A stretch of 37,466 bases of DNA from Patescibacteria group bacterium UBA6263 (GCA_002441085.1 DJVF01000014.1:1-37466), one strand, 5' to 3'. Shown: positions 10,788-21,704, numbered from the stretch's first letter. Numbers and translations are program-made. Notes: generated from the sequence alone by a model not told the origin.

Positions 10788-13331
10788 ATGAAATATAGTG
10801 AAATTTTATTAAAAAAATTTATTTCTATAAATGATAATTCTGAAAATATAGCAGATAAACTGATTCTCAAGACTTGTGAGATCGAAGAGATACAAAAAAG
10901 ACTGATATCAGACTCTATAGTAATAGGATATGTGACCAAATGTTATAAACATCCAGACGCAGACAAATTGAATGTATGTGAAGTAAATTGTGGAGATAAA
11001 TGAGAATATCAAATTATCTGTGGATGAAGCAATGTAAGAGAATGAATATTTGTGCCTGTAGCTTTGCCTGGTACTCATTTTGAAAAAGCTGGTATAACTA
11101 TAGAAAAGAGAAAAATGAGATGAATAGAATCTAACTGAATGATTTGTTCAAAAGAAGAAATATGAATAAACGAAGATATGGAGCTACATTACATACGAGA
11201 TTTAGCTCAAGATTTTGATGATGTAAATCAAAATGATTTGTGAATACCTTTGAATAAAAAATATTCACGACTGGAAACTTATGTAATGGATGTAGATAAT
11301 AAATGATTGACCAATAGACCGGATTTGACAGGACATTTTGGTGTGGCCGTGGAATTAAATTCTATGTACAATACAGTCGAAAATCAAGATATTAGATTCA
11401 ATAAAATCAAGGATTATATGAAGCAGTTTCAAGATACAAACATTATGGAAATCTTGGATAATAGTAAAAAAAGTAATAGAAAGATTTTGAATGAAACTGA
11501 AACGTTAAATTCTTATATATTAATTGAATTAAATAATATACAAGTAAAACAATCTGATTTTTTTACAAGATTGCAAATAATTGATTTGGGATCTAAACCC
11601 ATCAACAATCGAGTAGATTTTTCAAATTTATTTATGAACATCAGTTGACAACCTGTGCATTTTTTTGATGCTGAAAAAGTTGATGGAGATATAATAGTCA
11701 GAAATGCTCAAGAGTGAGAAAAGTTTGTAGATCTTTTTGAAAAAGAACATATATTGAAATCTAGTGATATGGTCATAGCTGATAAGAAAAAAATATTAGC
11801 CTTAGCTTGAGTTGTGTGATGATTGGATAGCTGAGTGACAGAAAATACTCAGAATATTCTAGTGGAGATTGCTAATTTTGATCCAGTAGTAGTTAGGAAA
11901 ACTGGAACAAGACTATGACTTAGAACTGACGCAGAACTGAGATATGAAAAAAATATAAATCCATTGTACAGTCTTTATTGTCTTATATTATTTTTGGATG
12001 AATTGAAATATTATTCTAAGGATTTGTGAAATCTAGAAATATGATGACTGGAGTATTTTGTAAGTGAAAAGGTAAAAAGATATAGCACTAAAAGAAAAGA
12101 AGTTGAAGTGGATTATCAAAAAATGGAGAAATTTATTTTTGGTAAGGAAATTCAAAACTTTGAAAATGATGCAAAATCTATACTTGAATGATTAGGCTTT
12201 ATTGTAGATAAAAATAGTCTTAATGTACCTATTTGGAGATGACCAGAAGATATAAATATAGCAGAAGATATATATGAGGAAGTAGCTAGGATATATGGGT
12301 ATGAAAAAATAGAGAATTCTCCTGTGATCAAAAAAATGGAAAATATAGCATATGGTGATTATGTATCACTACAAAGGAAATTAGAAGATATATTAGTCAA
12401 AAATCTTAGATTTGATCAAGTAGAGACATATCCTTGGATATGAGATAAAACATTGAATATGTTTGAATTAAACAAAGATAATCTATACTCACTACAAAAC
12501 CCTGTAGTCCCTGATTGTCCTTGGATGAGAGATAGTATGGTATACAATCTATTGTCACTAGCTGCCAAAAATAGTAAATTTTTTGATGAATTTAAAATGT
12601 TTGATATAGGTAGAATACGAAATAAACTAGAAACGTCAAATGAGAAATGAAAAATTGAAGATAAAAATTATGCATCAAGTTTTGTATGAGAAAGTGGTGA
12701 ACTAGGTATGATAATATACAAAAAAGATATAAATAATCGAAATGAAGATCCAGTCTTGGAAAGCAAAAATTTTGTAGATATTATATTTAGAGAACTGGGG
12801 CTAGATATAAAAATAATCTTTCAAAAAACTTCCAATAGTTGTTATCACCCCAAAAAACAAGCAAGCATAAAAGTAGAAAACTGAGATTGAAAAGTATATA
12901 GCATAGGATTTATAGGAGCTTTGCATCCTATAATCTTGAAATCACATAAAATATCTGAAAATGCATGAATGGTATATCTTTGAATAAATCTAGAAATATT
13001 ACTGGAATTGATTGCAAATAAATGAGAATTGAATTATAGTTATGAAACAATTCAAGATCAGATAGTTTATAGAGATCTTTGTTTTGTGATTGATGAAGAT
13101 AAGGAATTTGGTGAAATATTGGATAAAGTAAAAGCAATAAAAGAAATAGATCATATAGAAGTTTTTGATCTGTATAAATGAGCTAACTTAGCTGAATGAA
13201 AAAAATCTATAGCGTTGAAAATGAAAATATCTGGAGAAAATATGACTACTGAACAGATAAATGAAGTAATGAATAAAGCTATAAAAGCCGGAGAAAAGGT
13301 TGGAGCTATCTTAAGATCACAATCTATTTAA
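10788..13331 (+). CDS. pheT: Phenylalanine--tRNA ligase beta subunit
   Basis: PheT is the large subunit of the alpha2-beta2 PheRS, which charges tRNA-Phe and edits mischarged tyrosine. The 847-residue product has the EMAP-like tRNA-binding domain near the N-terminus (VIGYVTKCYKHPDADKLNVC, then ICGGSNVREG), the B3/B4 editing region, the B5 domain, the core with PVVPDCPWMRDSM, and a C-terminal anticodon-binding domain with the FDVYKG-like segment FDLYKGANL. I chose ATG 10788 because an in-frame TTG nine bases upstream would add only three residues and has no clear ribosome site. pheS is not adjacent, which is unusual. A strong terminator follows. Confidence 0.96.
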
Positions 13332-13336
13332 TAAAA

Positions 13337-13365
13337 AACTCTGGATTAAAAATCCAGAGTTTTTG
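13337..13365. terminator. Bidirectional terminator between pheT and the converging unit
   Basis: A stem of about 10 base pairs, ACTCTGGATT with AATCCAGAGT, has a three-base loop and is flanked by A and T runs. It can terminate pheT on the plus strand and the unknown gene on the minus strand. Confidence 0.85.
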
Positions 13366-13377
13366 TGTTTGAATAAA

Positions 13378-13908
13378 TTACTTTTGAATCAATGATTGGT
13401 GAATTAGATCAAGGTAAGGATTGTCGGATCTTCTTTTTTTGACAATCCCAAATTGGCATTTGGACATAAGTCCTGATTTGATTCCCAAAAAACAAACAAA
13501 TGCTTCATCGACTAGCTCAGGGAATCCTGAGAATGAGAAGATAAATTTTTTGCTAATTAGGACTGCTCCACCCCAATGTCCCCATGGTTCAACGATTCCA
13601 GTTGTGATGAATATTTCGGCATCGGGATTTCTGGATTCGTAACTAGTCATATGACCTAGAGAAAGATTTCTTTTGAGCCGCGAAGGCTTTTCTTTGGATA
13701 AACAACTGTATTTATCAATTTTTTCTGGTGGGATTTTCCCAACTTTTTTTGATATTACTGTATTCAGTTCATCAAGATATTGGATAGTAAAATATCCACC
13801 AGCCTTGTCATCTAGAGCTTCTTTACCGATAAGATTGGTAAATAGCTTCAAAATAATGTCTAATGAGCCATTTCTCATTAAATCTTGAATTCGTTGTTGA
13901 TTTGTCAT
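13378..13908 (-). CDS. Unknown protein, TGA-free gene
   Basis: I do not recognise this 176-residue protein. No membrane segment is clear. The middle contains PWGHWGGAVLISKKFIFSFSGFPE and the end SDNPYLDLIHQSLIQK. All of its 14 glycines use GGN codons and none uses TGA, unlike the neighbouring genes. A good ribosome site (AAGGAG, spaced about 7 bases) precedes the ATG and an AAACAAAA string lies just upstream of it. It follows the HsmA-like gene by 22 bases on the same strand, so the two form an operon. Codon use differs from the TGA-using genes, which hints at acquisition from a standard-code organism or a separate selective regime. Confidence 0.85.
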   Translation of the reverse strand: MTNQQRIQDLMRNGSLDIILKLFTNLIGKEALDDKAGGYFTIQYLDELNTVISKKVGKIPPEKIDKYSCLSKEKPSRLKRNLSLGHMTSYESRNPDAEIFITTGIVEPWGHWGGAVLISKKFIFSFSGFPELVDEAFVCFLGIKSGLMSKCQFGIVKKRRSDNPYLDLIHQSLIQK

Positions 13909-13930
13909 AAATACTCCTTTTTTTGTTTAT

Positions 13931-14284
13931 TTACTGAGGAATTCCACTTACAAATGCGATTAGCCAGATGAACCAGGCAAATACTGAGAATTTTGTAAAG
14001 TATTCTTGGTATCTTCCAATTTTTTGTATTGAAAGTATTGCCCAGACAAGATGTAATAACATGATTATCAATGCTAGATAACCACATATAGAATGGATAC
14101 TAAAAGAAAACTTATGTTCTGCTATCAAAAACATTATAGATGTACCTATCAAATCACAGGTAAATCCTAATGCAAATGTGATTACAATCCATAATTTGAG
14201 TTTCTTTCTGATTTTCTCTGTCCATACGGCTGTGGTATAAAGTACCAAAGCTAAGGTAATAAATATTATTCCAATTTGTATCAT
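13931..14284 (-). CDS. HsmA/TIGR03987-like membrane protein, TGA-free gene
   Basis: The 117-residue product has four hydrophobic segments (about residues 2-20, 30-55, 66-87 and 97-114) and resembles the small HsmA (TIGR03987) membrane family in order and spacing, including LGFTCDLIGTSIM and the closing KFSVFAWFIWLIAFVSGIP. The biochemical function of the family is not established to my knowledge. It has 6 glycines, none coded by TGA. It sits 32 bases downstream of rnhB, with an AAACAAAAAC string in its leader, and upstream of the unknown 176-aa gene. Confidence 0.78.
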   Translation of the reverse strand: MIQIGIIFITLALVLYTTAVWTEKIRKKLKLWIVITFALGFTCDLIGTSIMFLIAEHKFSFSIHSICGYLALIIMLLHLVWAILSIQKIGRYQEYFTKFSVFAWFIWLIAFVSGIPQ

Positions 14285-14316
14285 AGGGTTTTATTTAAGT
14301 TTTTGTTTATATATTT

Positions 14317-14937
14317 TTATGTATTTTTACTATTAAGTCAACCCTTTGTGTTGTTTAATTTTCTTAGAAACAATTTTCTATGTATAGGAGATATTCAGTA
14401 TTGTTTGATATTTTGATAATGAAGTTTGGTTCCATATCATTTATGAATATCAAATCAATACTTAGGGTATTGTTTATGTAATCTTTTCATCAAATGATCT
14501 CTAGATACTTTGGCTATAATAGAGGCCATAGAAATATAGGAAACTTTATCATCTCATTTGACAATGGTCTGGACTGGTATATTTAGGTCTTTTGAGAGTC
14601 AAAAATCTATATTACCGTCGATGACTAAATGTTTCAATGTTAAATTATTATATTGTTTCATTGCTTTTTTTAATCAAGATTTGATAGCAAGATTGATAGA
14701 TTTGGTAATTCAGTATTTATCTATGTATTTGTTGGAAACTGATCATGTTGTAAAAATAATTTTTCAATCTGACTGTAATTTTTTGATTTGGACAAAATAC
14801 TTCTCTCTTTGTTTTTCTGAGAGTTTTTTGCTATCTTTGAAATTTTTGGTAGAAAATCTTTTGATTGGAATAATCAACCCAACATACAATGGTCAAGCTA
14901 GAGGTCATCTCCCTGCTTCATCTATGTAAACTTTCAA
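14317..14937 (-). CDS. rnhB: Ribonuclease HII
   Basis: RNase HII cleaves the RNA strand of RNA-DNA hybrids and removes single ribonucleotides from DNA. The 206-residue product begins (M)KVYIDEAGRGPLAGP, carrying the Asp6-Glu7 pair and the GRG motif of the family. The other acidic residues lie in HLVIDGN and ASIIAKVSRDH. The only sensible start is TTG at 14935-14937: an in-frame stop lies shortly upstream and no ATG precedes the conserved DEAGRG. The C-terminus ends KLNNTKGGLNSKNT. The 187-base region upstream is rich in hairpins. Confidence 0.92.
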
Positions 14938-14974
14938 AATATCAACTAATTAAAAAATTAAAAAACTAAAAGAT

Positions 14975-15122
14975 TAATAAGTTTTGAAAGGGAAAATTCA
15001 AATAGAAAATATTTTATCACATAGAAATTTTCTGGAAACTTCTATTTCGCTAAAGTGGGATAAAAACGACAGTCTGTCCCGTAAAACGGGATTAAACTTC
15101 TTTGGGAAGTTTCGGCGTCTTA
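14975..15122 (-). promoter_or_regulatory. Hairpin-rich leader upstream of rnhB
   Basis: On the minus strand this gap holds several consecutive hairpins: AACTTC with GAAGTT, CCCG with CGGG across TTTTA, GACA with TGTC followed by GTTTTT, and a long imperfect hairpin joining TTATCCCA with TGTGATAA around TAGAAG and TTTCTA. It could be an attenuator or processed leader for rnhB, or a terminator cluster for the gene upstream. No known riboswitch consensus was recognised. Confidence 0.4.
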
Positions 15123-15123
15123 T

Positions 15124-15498
15124 TTAAAAAAATCATAATTCTTCTCAATTATTATCGTAACATATAATATATTTTCAATCTGTAGTTGCATATCATTCAT
15201 CGGTTATCACAAAATCTCACTTTTGAAAGGAAATGATTCATAAATTTTTGTGATAGATAAAAAAATTGTTGGTATCTATATCTTTAGGTAATGATAGTCA
15301 TTTATTTTTACACATTTCCAAAGTTTCTTTTTTGTTGAGTAGTCTATTGTTGAAGTAACAGTTTTTGATATCTTTTTTGTTGGGTAAAAATCTATCTGTT
15401 ATAAATATAGTCTCTATTCATTTGGATGAATCTACCTTTATCTGAGATAAAGGATCTAAATGGAGTTGTTGAGGCTTGCAAACTTCAATAGTATTCAT
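15124..15498 (-). CDS. Hypothetical protein
   Basis: This 124-residue protein starts MNTIEVCKPQQL and is not recognised. It is hydrophilic, without an obvious signal peptide or membrane segment, and has four cysteines plus several TGA-coded glycines. It begins 14 bases after the stop of the PilB-type ATPase on the same strand, so the two are probably one transcript. A role alongside the type IV pilus or secretion ATPase is possible from position only. Confidence 0.7.
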
Positions 15499-15512
15499 TT
15501 GATTTTGATAAT

Positions 15513-17096
15513 TTATAAAACTCTTCTTAATTCATCCAAAGTAGTCTCTCAGTTTAAAACTTTGATTATTCAATCTTCTTTGAGTGTGAAATATCAATTA
15601 GCTCTAGCTGCACTATATATATCCATAGTAGATGTTCATCAAACTATAAGTTTTTTGATACTATCAGAAACTTCAAAAGTCTCTACAATAGTAGTCCTTC
15701 ATATATATCATGTATTGTTACATTTATCGCATCAGGCTGCGTGTAGTATAGTTCAATCAAAATGTAAATTCATTTTGGGGTCTACTTCATTTATTATTTT
15801 TACTTGTTCCAATATTTCTTCTTTTTCAGCAAAAGAAGCCTCTATCTTGGTAGAACAGTAAGGACAAATTTTTCTAACTAATCTTTGTCATATTATGAGA
15901 TTGATTGCTGGAGCAAGCATGTAAGCTTTGACTCACATATTCATAAGTCTAGATATTCACTCTATAGCAGAATTAGTATGAAGAGTAGTAAATACCAAAT
16001 GTCATGTCAAAGCGGCATTGATTCAGATTTCTGCTGTTTCTTTGGATCTTATCTCTCATATCAAGATAACATCTGGATCATGTCTAAGCACTGCTTTGAG
16101 TCATACTTCGTATGTATATCACTTATTGGGATTGATTTGAGATTGTTGTATTCACAAAACTTGATATTCGATAGGATCTTCCAAAGTTATTATTTTTTTG
16201 GATCAATCGTTTAAATAATTTAAAATAGAATAAAGCGTAGTGGATTTTCATGATCCTGTAGGTCATGTAAATATAGTTACACCAGTATTTTTGAGTATAT
16301 TTCTCTTTAATATTTCATAAGATTTTCAATTAAATCAGATTTCTTCAAATCATTTCAGTCAAGTGGTAGAGTCTAAAAATCTAATAACAGTAGATGGTAT
16401 CTTTAATCATGGAATAAGACTGACTCTGGCATCTATATTTCTAGTTTTTCAATTGATATCTACTGCTTCAAATGTAAATCTTCAATCTTGAGGTATGTAA
16501 TCTATATTTAATTTAGCTCAGGAGATAAACATTATTTTTTGTAGATATTTTTGAAAATCATCTATATCAAATTCCAATATTTTTTGCAAAACCCCATCTA
16601 TTCTAATCAAAGACTCTACTTTGTCGATTTCTACCTGAAAGTGTAGATCAGATGCTCAAGTCTGAAATGCTAGTCTAATCACCTCTGTGATAAACTCTCA
16701 AGGCTCTACAGAATTTTTGGTTTCAAATATTTTTTTGATCATTTGTATTGCTGATTTTCATTCAGCTTGTTTTTGTTCTTTTATCTGTATTTGTTGTTTA
16801 TTTATAGTATCTTGTAATTGGTCATATCGACCCAAAGCATATAAGAAACCTTCCAAAGATGTATAATATATCTCATGTTTATATCACTTTTCTTCCAAGA
16901 CTCACATTATTTTGTTTAAGCTTTTGCTATAATTGTTTGTAGTCAAAACTTTGAGGACATTTCTTTCTTTGGCAAAAATTAGAACCTGTATCTTTTGAGC
17001 AGTTTCTTGGTCTAGTATTTTCAATTGTTCAAAATCTGGTTGGATATTTTGTATATCCTCTATTTCCAGAATTGTTTTTTTAAAAGCTTGCTCCAT
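15513..17096 (-). CDS. Type II secretion / type IV pilus assembly ATPase (GspE/PilB family)
   Basis: These hexameric cytoplasmic ATPases power type IV pilus extension or type II secretion. The 527-residue product has an N-terminal region (about 1-150) unlike the usual GSPII_E_N domain. The core follows with the Walker A loop FTGPTGSGKSTT, the Asp box LEDPIEYQ, the Walker B region RHDPDVILIGEIR, and the His box TGHLVFTTLHTN. Four cysteines in CPYC and CDKC form the metal-binding insert typical of GspE/PilB rather than PilT. Two of the Walker A glycines are TGA. No pilin genes are in the window. Type IV pili are common in these phyla and may serve attachment or DNA uptake. Confidence 0.93.
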
Positions 17097-17407
17097 ATAG
17101 CTAATATTTGAATTAAAGTACTAGTATTTGTAGTACACTGTGATTATACTCTCAAAGCTAAATTTTGCAAATAGCATGCTTTATAATTTGATATGTTTAC
17201 TTGACTTTTATAATAAAGATTGTTTATAAATAATATAATTTAAATCAGATTGGATTTATTTTGTTTTTTTAAATTGAAATTAAAAAATAAATTCGTAAAT
17301 TGTAAAGGCATAATAGTTAAAATGTTACATTCCTGCCTTGCGGGACCTGACTGTCGTCAGACAAGTTTCCGCTTTACTTCATGTTTCATTGTTTAAATGA
17401 TTAGTTA
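17097..17407. other. Intergenic region between pilB-type gene and mutS
   Basis: These 311 AT-rich bases hold the likely mutS promoter: TTGACT at 17201-17206 and TTATAA at 17224-17229, with a 17-base spacer. There is also a GC-richer island at about 17335-17372 containing a small hairpin CTGAC-TGTC-GTCAG and the string CCTTGCGGGA, which recurs near the end of lepA (33591). No gene is seen here. Confidence 0.5.
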
Positions 17408-20080
17408 ATGAGTCTTACTCCAGCTATGCAGCAATACCTAGATATGAAGAAGCAATACAGTGACTGTATATTATTTTTTCGTATAGGTGATTTTTATGAA
17501 ACTTTTTGGGAAGATGCCAAAATATGTCATAAGGTACTTGATCTAGTGTTAACTAGCAAAAATAAAAATGCTGAAAGTCCTATTCCTATGGCATGAATAC
17601 CACATCACAGTGTAGATAAATATGTAACAAAACTAGTGAAGAATTGATATAAAATAGCTATTGCAGAACAAATTTCTGATCCTATACCAGGAAAAATTGT
17701 CCAAAGGGAAGTAACAGAAATTATAACTCCATGAACCTATATCCAAGAAAATAACAAAAATTATACTTATACTCTATGAATGTATTTCCAATCTCAAAAG
17801 GATATGAATAATTTTCATATTGCTTGGGGCGATTTTGGTGTGGGAGCTTATCAGACGAAGAGTTTCAAAGACATAGGCCAAATGCAAAAATTTATACTAT
17901 CTATAAAACCAGTGGAGATAGTCGTAGATGTAGATTTTCCTTCCAAAGATGAAGTGATTGGTATCATAAAAAAATATATTCAAAGTCTAATATCTGTGCA
18001 TGATATACCAGTAAATATAGAAGAATATGTAGCCAATCAATGTAATGTACAGACAATAACAAGTTATGGAAAAGCATTGGAAGATGGTAGATTATCTGCA
18101 TTTGGATTGTTGATTAGTTATCTCAAAAATACACAGAAAAAAAATCTGAATAATATTGTACGTATATCTTTGCATAGCCAAGAAAATCAAGTTTTATTGG
18201 ATGAGATTACTACCAAAAATTTAGAAATATTTCATTCAAGTTATGAGCAAAGTGAAAGATATAGTTTGATGTGAATATTGGATAATTGCAAAACTACTGT
18301 CTGATCTAGATGTCTGCGCCATATATTATGACATCCTATAAACGATATGCATGAGCTTAATTATCGTTTGGATAATATCCAATATTATTTGGACAACTTA
18401 GAAAAAGCTAAAACTATACATAATAGTCTGTCCAATGTCAAAGATATTTCCAAACTAGTAAGTAATATACTATATAAAAAATTATTACCATCAAATTTTG
18501 TAAAGCTTAGACAGACATTGGAAGTCTTTTGGTGAGATTGAAATACGATAAAAGATGAAATAATGAGACTGTGAATAGCAAAAGAATATTTTGATAACGT
18601 ATCAGAATTATATAAATATCTTGTAGATTTGATCAAACAAGATGAGGAATATAAGGATGATCTAAATTTTATAAATGATCAATATAATCCTGAAATAGAT
18701 GAACTAAGAAAAATAGCTTACCACTCTGATGAATTGCTTATGGATTATCAGCAAGAGCTCGTTAGACTGACGGGGGTAAATAATGTAAAGTTGAAATATG
18801 TGATGAATCAGTGATATTTTATAGGAATTACCAATAAGGATATAGAAACTTTTGAAACTGCATTGTCTAAATCCTCTGCCTTCGATACCTCCTTTACAAA
18901 GGAGGCCGTTGGTAATGAAGGTAAATTTAGTCTTGTACGTAGAAATACACTCAAATGAGAACAAAGATATGTCTCTGATTATTTGAGTAGTATAGAATCT
19001 AAAATATTGGAAGCTAGAGATATTTTGGCCAAAAAAGAATTTGCATTGTTGGAAATTGCCAAAGAAAAAATAGCCAAATTATCTATATCACTAAATGAAT
19101 TTAATGAAAAAATCTGATGGATGGATATATTTAGCGGACAAGCAATATTGGCAAAAGAAAAATGATATATTAGACCAGAATTTATAAATTGAAAAATTAT
19201 GGAAATTGTAGGATGAAGACATCCTGTAATAGAAGAATTTTTGCCTACAGATCAACAGTTTATCCCAAACTGAATAAGTATATCAAGTGATGATGATACC
19301 AAAAATGAACAATGATTTTTGCATATTATCACATGACCCAATATGTGAGGTAAATCTACTTATCTTCGTCAAAATGCTTTGATAGTATTGATGTCACATT
19401 GTGGGTTGTTTGTGCCTGCAAAAAAAATCAAGATGTGTTTGGTAGATTGAATATTTGCACGTATATGAAGTGGAGATATAATAGCCAAGAATCAATCGAC
19501 TTTTATGACTGAGATGATAGAAGTTGCAAATATTTTGAATAATGCTAGTGACAAAAGTTTTGTAATTTTTGATGAACTAGGACGTGGGACTTCTACATAT
19601 GATGGATTGGCATTGACCAAAGCAATACTAGAATATATTACTATGAATATTGGTTGCAAAACATTGATAGCAACTCATTATCATGAATTGATAGCTCTCG
19701 AAAATCATCTGGATTGAGTGAAAAATTTTTCTGTAAGTGTATATGAAACAGATAAAGAAGTAGTCTTTATGAAAAAAATAGTAAAATGATGAGCTAGTAA
19801 AAGTTATGGCTTGGATGTGGCTACTATTGCATGAATACCTAGAGTAATAATAGATAGAGCTAGAGAAAATCTATGAGAACTCGAAAAGAAAAATGAAGAT
19901 AAAAAACAATCATCTGGATTTCGTAGTCCATCATTACCACTATGAGCATTTAGTACTAGAGTTGATCCACAATTTGAAAAGATTAGGAGTATAATAAAAT
20001 GATTTGATATAGAAAATATTACTCCCCTACAAGCTATGGATATATTAAATAAAATTAAGGAAGAACTGGGACGTGGATAA
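17408..20080 (+). CDS. mutS: DNA mismatch repair protein MutS
   Basis: MutS recognises base mismatches and recruits MutL. The 890-residue product starts [17 protein letters not shown]. It has the mismatch-wedge motif in GDFYETF (Phe29 and Glu31), the connector, the lever and clamp region, and the ATPase with Walker A TGPNMGGKST, Walker [17 protein letters not shown] and the ATHYHEL switch. In Walker A two of the three glycines are TGA. In the clamp domain, after the [12 protein letters not shown] strand, there is an extra stretch of about 17 residues ([17 protein letters not shown]) encoded by a palindromic repeat. The domain resumes with [15 protein letters not shown]. mutL is not in the window. 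Confidence 0.96.
18875..18920. repeat. Palindromic repeat absorbed into mutS
   Basis: The core CCTCCTTTACAAAGGAGG (18888-18905) is a perfect inverted repeat within a GC-richer patch. It encodes about 17 extra residues in the MutS clamp domain without breaking the frame. Related hairpins lie at 28176-28205 (between genes) and 34306-34378 (in lepA). Confidence 0.7.
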
Positions 20081-20130
20081 AATTACCAATAACTAATAGT
20101 TAAATACTAAAAGCCAACAGTTAAATACTA

Positions 20131-20158
20131 TTGACTTTTTATAGTAAATTTATATATT
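20131..20158 (+). promoter_or_regulatory. Promoter of the TGA-free lipoprotein gene
   Basis: TTGACT (20131-20136) and TATATT (20153-20158) are separated by 16 bases. A leader with TTAAACAAAATCTAATT then precedes the ATG. The layout matches 21001-21057 and 35227-35281. Confidence 0.65.
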
Positions 20159-20187
20159 ATTAAAGTAAACTTAAACAAAATCTAATT

Positions 20188-20946
20188 ATGAAAATTTATT
20201 TGGTGATTTTTTTGGCTGTTGTGGCCATTACAGTTTCTTCCTGTGGCAAAAAGGTTGATCCAATTCATGACACAATGCCTGTAAACATGAGTTACTCAAT
20301 TGGATTTCCACTTGACCAGTTTCATCAACTTGGTCAAGCTGGTGATACTGTATCCCAGAAAGCTCTCGTTGACCAATACCGAAAAGAATTAACGAAAAAT
20401 ATTATTAACAATCATCCCTGTATAAAGGATGAAAATAATATTAAGTTTGTGTTTGGTAGTGGTGAAGTAAAAAATGTTTTTTCAGGAGATGGTAAAACTT
20501 ACAGTGGGAAATTTAAGAATGAATTGATTATTATCTTAAATGATCCATGTGTAAAGGATACCCTTTTCCTTGCATGTGGTAATGGTATGTTGAATCCTAT
20601 TAGATGGAAAAATCAATCCGACTGGGGAAGTGCCGAAAAGTGTCGTTTTGAGATTCTTCCTGGTCAGGGATTAGCTCATCATCTTCCTGCTCTGCAGAAA
20701 TGGGCTGAAGTTGCTGGAGAAGTTCCAATTCCGATACGAAATAAAAATGGTGAAATAGTTTCCCGGGAAACTTATCTTAACTATCTAGGAAGATACCAAA
20801 GCGTATTGTTTCCTGGTGATGTCGTAGATATGTGCCAGGGTAAAGTATTTAACAAGGCTGGACAAGAAGTCCAGTTTGATCGGAGACTTGAAGAAAGCAA
20901 AAAAGCTAACGAATTGGCTAAAAAAAAGTCAAAACGTAGAAACTAA
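20188..20946 (+). CDS. Lipoprotein, TGA-free gene
   Basis: The 252-residue product has a lipoprotein signal peptide: MKIYLVIFLAVVAITVSSCGKK, with the lipobox ending at the Cys around position 19. The mature part carries four or more cysteines (CIKDEN, DPCVKDT, LACGNG, EKCRF) and ends in a very basic tail. An FKBP-like fold is conceivable from its size and the GQGLAHHLPALQKWAEVAGE stretch, but I see no certain signature and do not assign a function. It contains 20 glycines, none TGA. Composition and codon use differ from mutS next door, and the gene has its own promoter and terminator. Confidence 0.88.
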   Translation: MKIYLVIFLAVVAITVSSCGKKVDPIHDTMPVNMSYSIGFPLDQFHQLGQAGDTVSQKALVDQYRKELTKNIINNHPCIKDENNIKFVFGSGEVKNVFSGDGKTYSGKFKNELIIILNDPCVKDTLFLACGNGMLNPIRWKNQSDWGSAEKCRFEILPGQGLAHHLPALQKWAEVAGEVPIPIRNKNGEIVSRETYLNYLGRYQSVLFPGDVVDMCQGKVFNKAGQEVQFDRRLEESKKANELAKKKSKRRN

Positions 20947-20966
20947 GTAAGCTTCGTTTTTGAAGC

Positions 20967-20997
20967 AAAAAGTCGTGGGTTTTACCTGCGACTTTTT
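20967..20997 (+). terminator. Terminator of the lipoprotein gene
   Basis: AAAAAGTCG and CGACTTTTT pair across a 13-base loop directly after the gene. A smaller hairpin GCTTC...GAAGC precedes it. Confidence 0.8.
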
Positions 20998-21000
20998 CTA

Positions 21001-21028
21001 TTGACTTTAATTATCTAATATATATAGT
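21001..21028 (+). promoter_or_regulatory. Promoter of the PspC gene
   Basis: TTGACT (21001-21006) and TATAGT (21023-21028) are separated by 16 bases. The predicted transcription start falls at about 21035, after the first ATG (21033) and before the second (21057). This decides the start of the gene in favour of 21057. Confidence 0.6.
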
Positions 21029-21056
21029 ATTAATGAAAACAAAAACAAATAAAATT

Positions 21057-21227
21057 ATGTACAGATCAAAAAAAGATCAGATGCTTGGTGGCATCTGCGC
21101 TGGAATGGCAAGAGAATTTGGCATTAACGTTACTATATTGCGTATTATATGGGGCTTTGTAGCCCTGATGTACGGCATTGGATTCATATTATATTTTATT
21201 TTATGGATATTGCTGCCAGAAAAGTAA
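21057..21227 (+). CDS. PspC-domain membrane protein, TGA-free gene
   Basis: PspC-domain proteins are small membrane proteins often tied to envelope stress. The 56-residue product MYRSKKDQMLGGICAGMAREF matches the family opening (YRS-KD-M-GGVC-GLA-YF) and continues with one long hydrophobic region ending LYFILWILLPEK. An in-frame ATG at 21033 would add eight residues, but the promoter and the AACAAATAAAATT leader place the start at 21057, as in the sister units. It has seven glycines and no TGA. A terminator follows. Confidence 0.88.
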   Translation: MYRSKKDQMLGGICAGMAREFGINVTILRIIWGFVALMYGIGFILYFILWILLPEK

Positions 21228-21249
21228 TTAAATTATTATTGAAAAATCC

Positions 21250-21273
21250 GCCTCTTTTTAAGAGGCTTTTTTT
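21250..21273 (+). terminator. Terminator of the PspC gene
   Basis: GCCTCTT and AAGAGGC pair around a three-base loop and are followed by seven T. Confidence 0.85.
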
Positions 21274-21385
21274 ATAAAATTTAGTTGAAAGATACAAAAT
21301 AAAAGATAAAAGTTCACTGTATTGGCGATAAACAATTGATAAACATTGATAAATGATCGTAAATAATTATACGTTGTTGTATTGT

Positions 21386-21418
21386 TACGCCTGCCTGACG
21401 GCAGTCAGGTTTTTACAT
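21386..21418. repeat. GC-rich palindromic element
   Basis: CCTGCCTGACGGCAGTCAGG followed by TTTTT forms a compact hairpin (CTGCC-TGAC-GGCAG). Similar CTGAC/GTCAG words occur at about 17348-17360 and 22085-22094. It is probably a short dispersed element or a stray terminator. Confidence 0.45.
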
Positions 21419-21431
21419 TTAAACGTCTACT

Positions 21432-21704
21432 ATGAATCAGATTTTAATTTGGTATTTGGTATTGATAAATATTGCAACATTTATTGTTCGAGGGATAGAT
21501 AAATGGAAGGCTAGAAAAACCAAGTGGAGAGTAAGTGAAAAAACTTTATTAATTATGACGTGAATATGATGAATGATAGGTGCACTTATATGAATGCAAT
21601 TATTTCGTCACAAGACTATTAAATGAAAATTTCTTACTTGGTTTTGGGTGATTGTGTTTGCGCGGATAGTGTTGGCTATTGTTTTGATTTATAGATTTTC
21701 ATAA
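21432..21704 (+). CDS. DUF1294 family membrane protein
   Basis: The 90-residue product matches DUF1294: a first membrane helix (LIWYLVLINIATFIV), the DKWKARKTKWRVSEKTLL motif, then a GGMIGALIGMQLFRHKTIKGKF segment and a last helix. The glycines in ITGIGGMIGALIG are mostly TGA codons, so unlike its neighbours on both sides this gene uses the host code fully. Function of the family is unknown. It has a bidirectional terminator downstream. Confidence 0.88.

Noticed and set aside
21033..21056. ATG 21033 as the PspC start
   Set aside because: It lies too close to the -10 box, and the second ATG matches both the family start and the shared leader layout.
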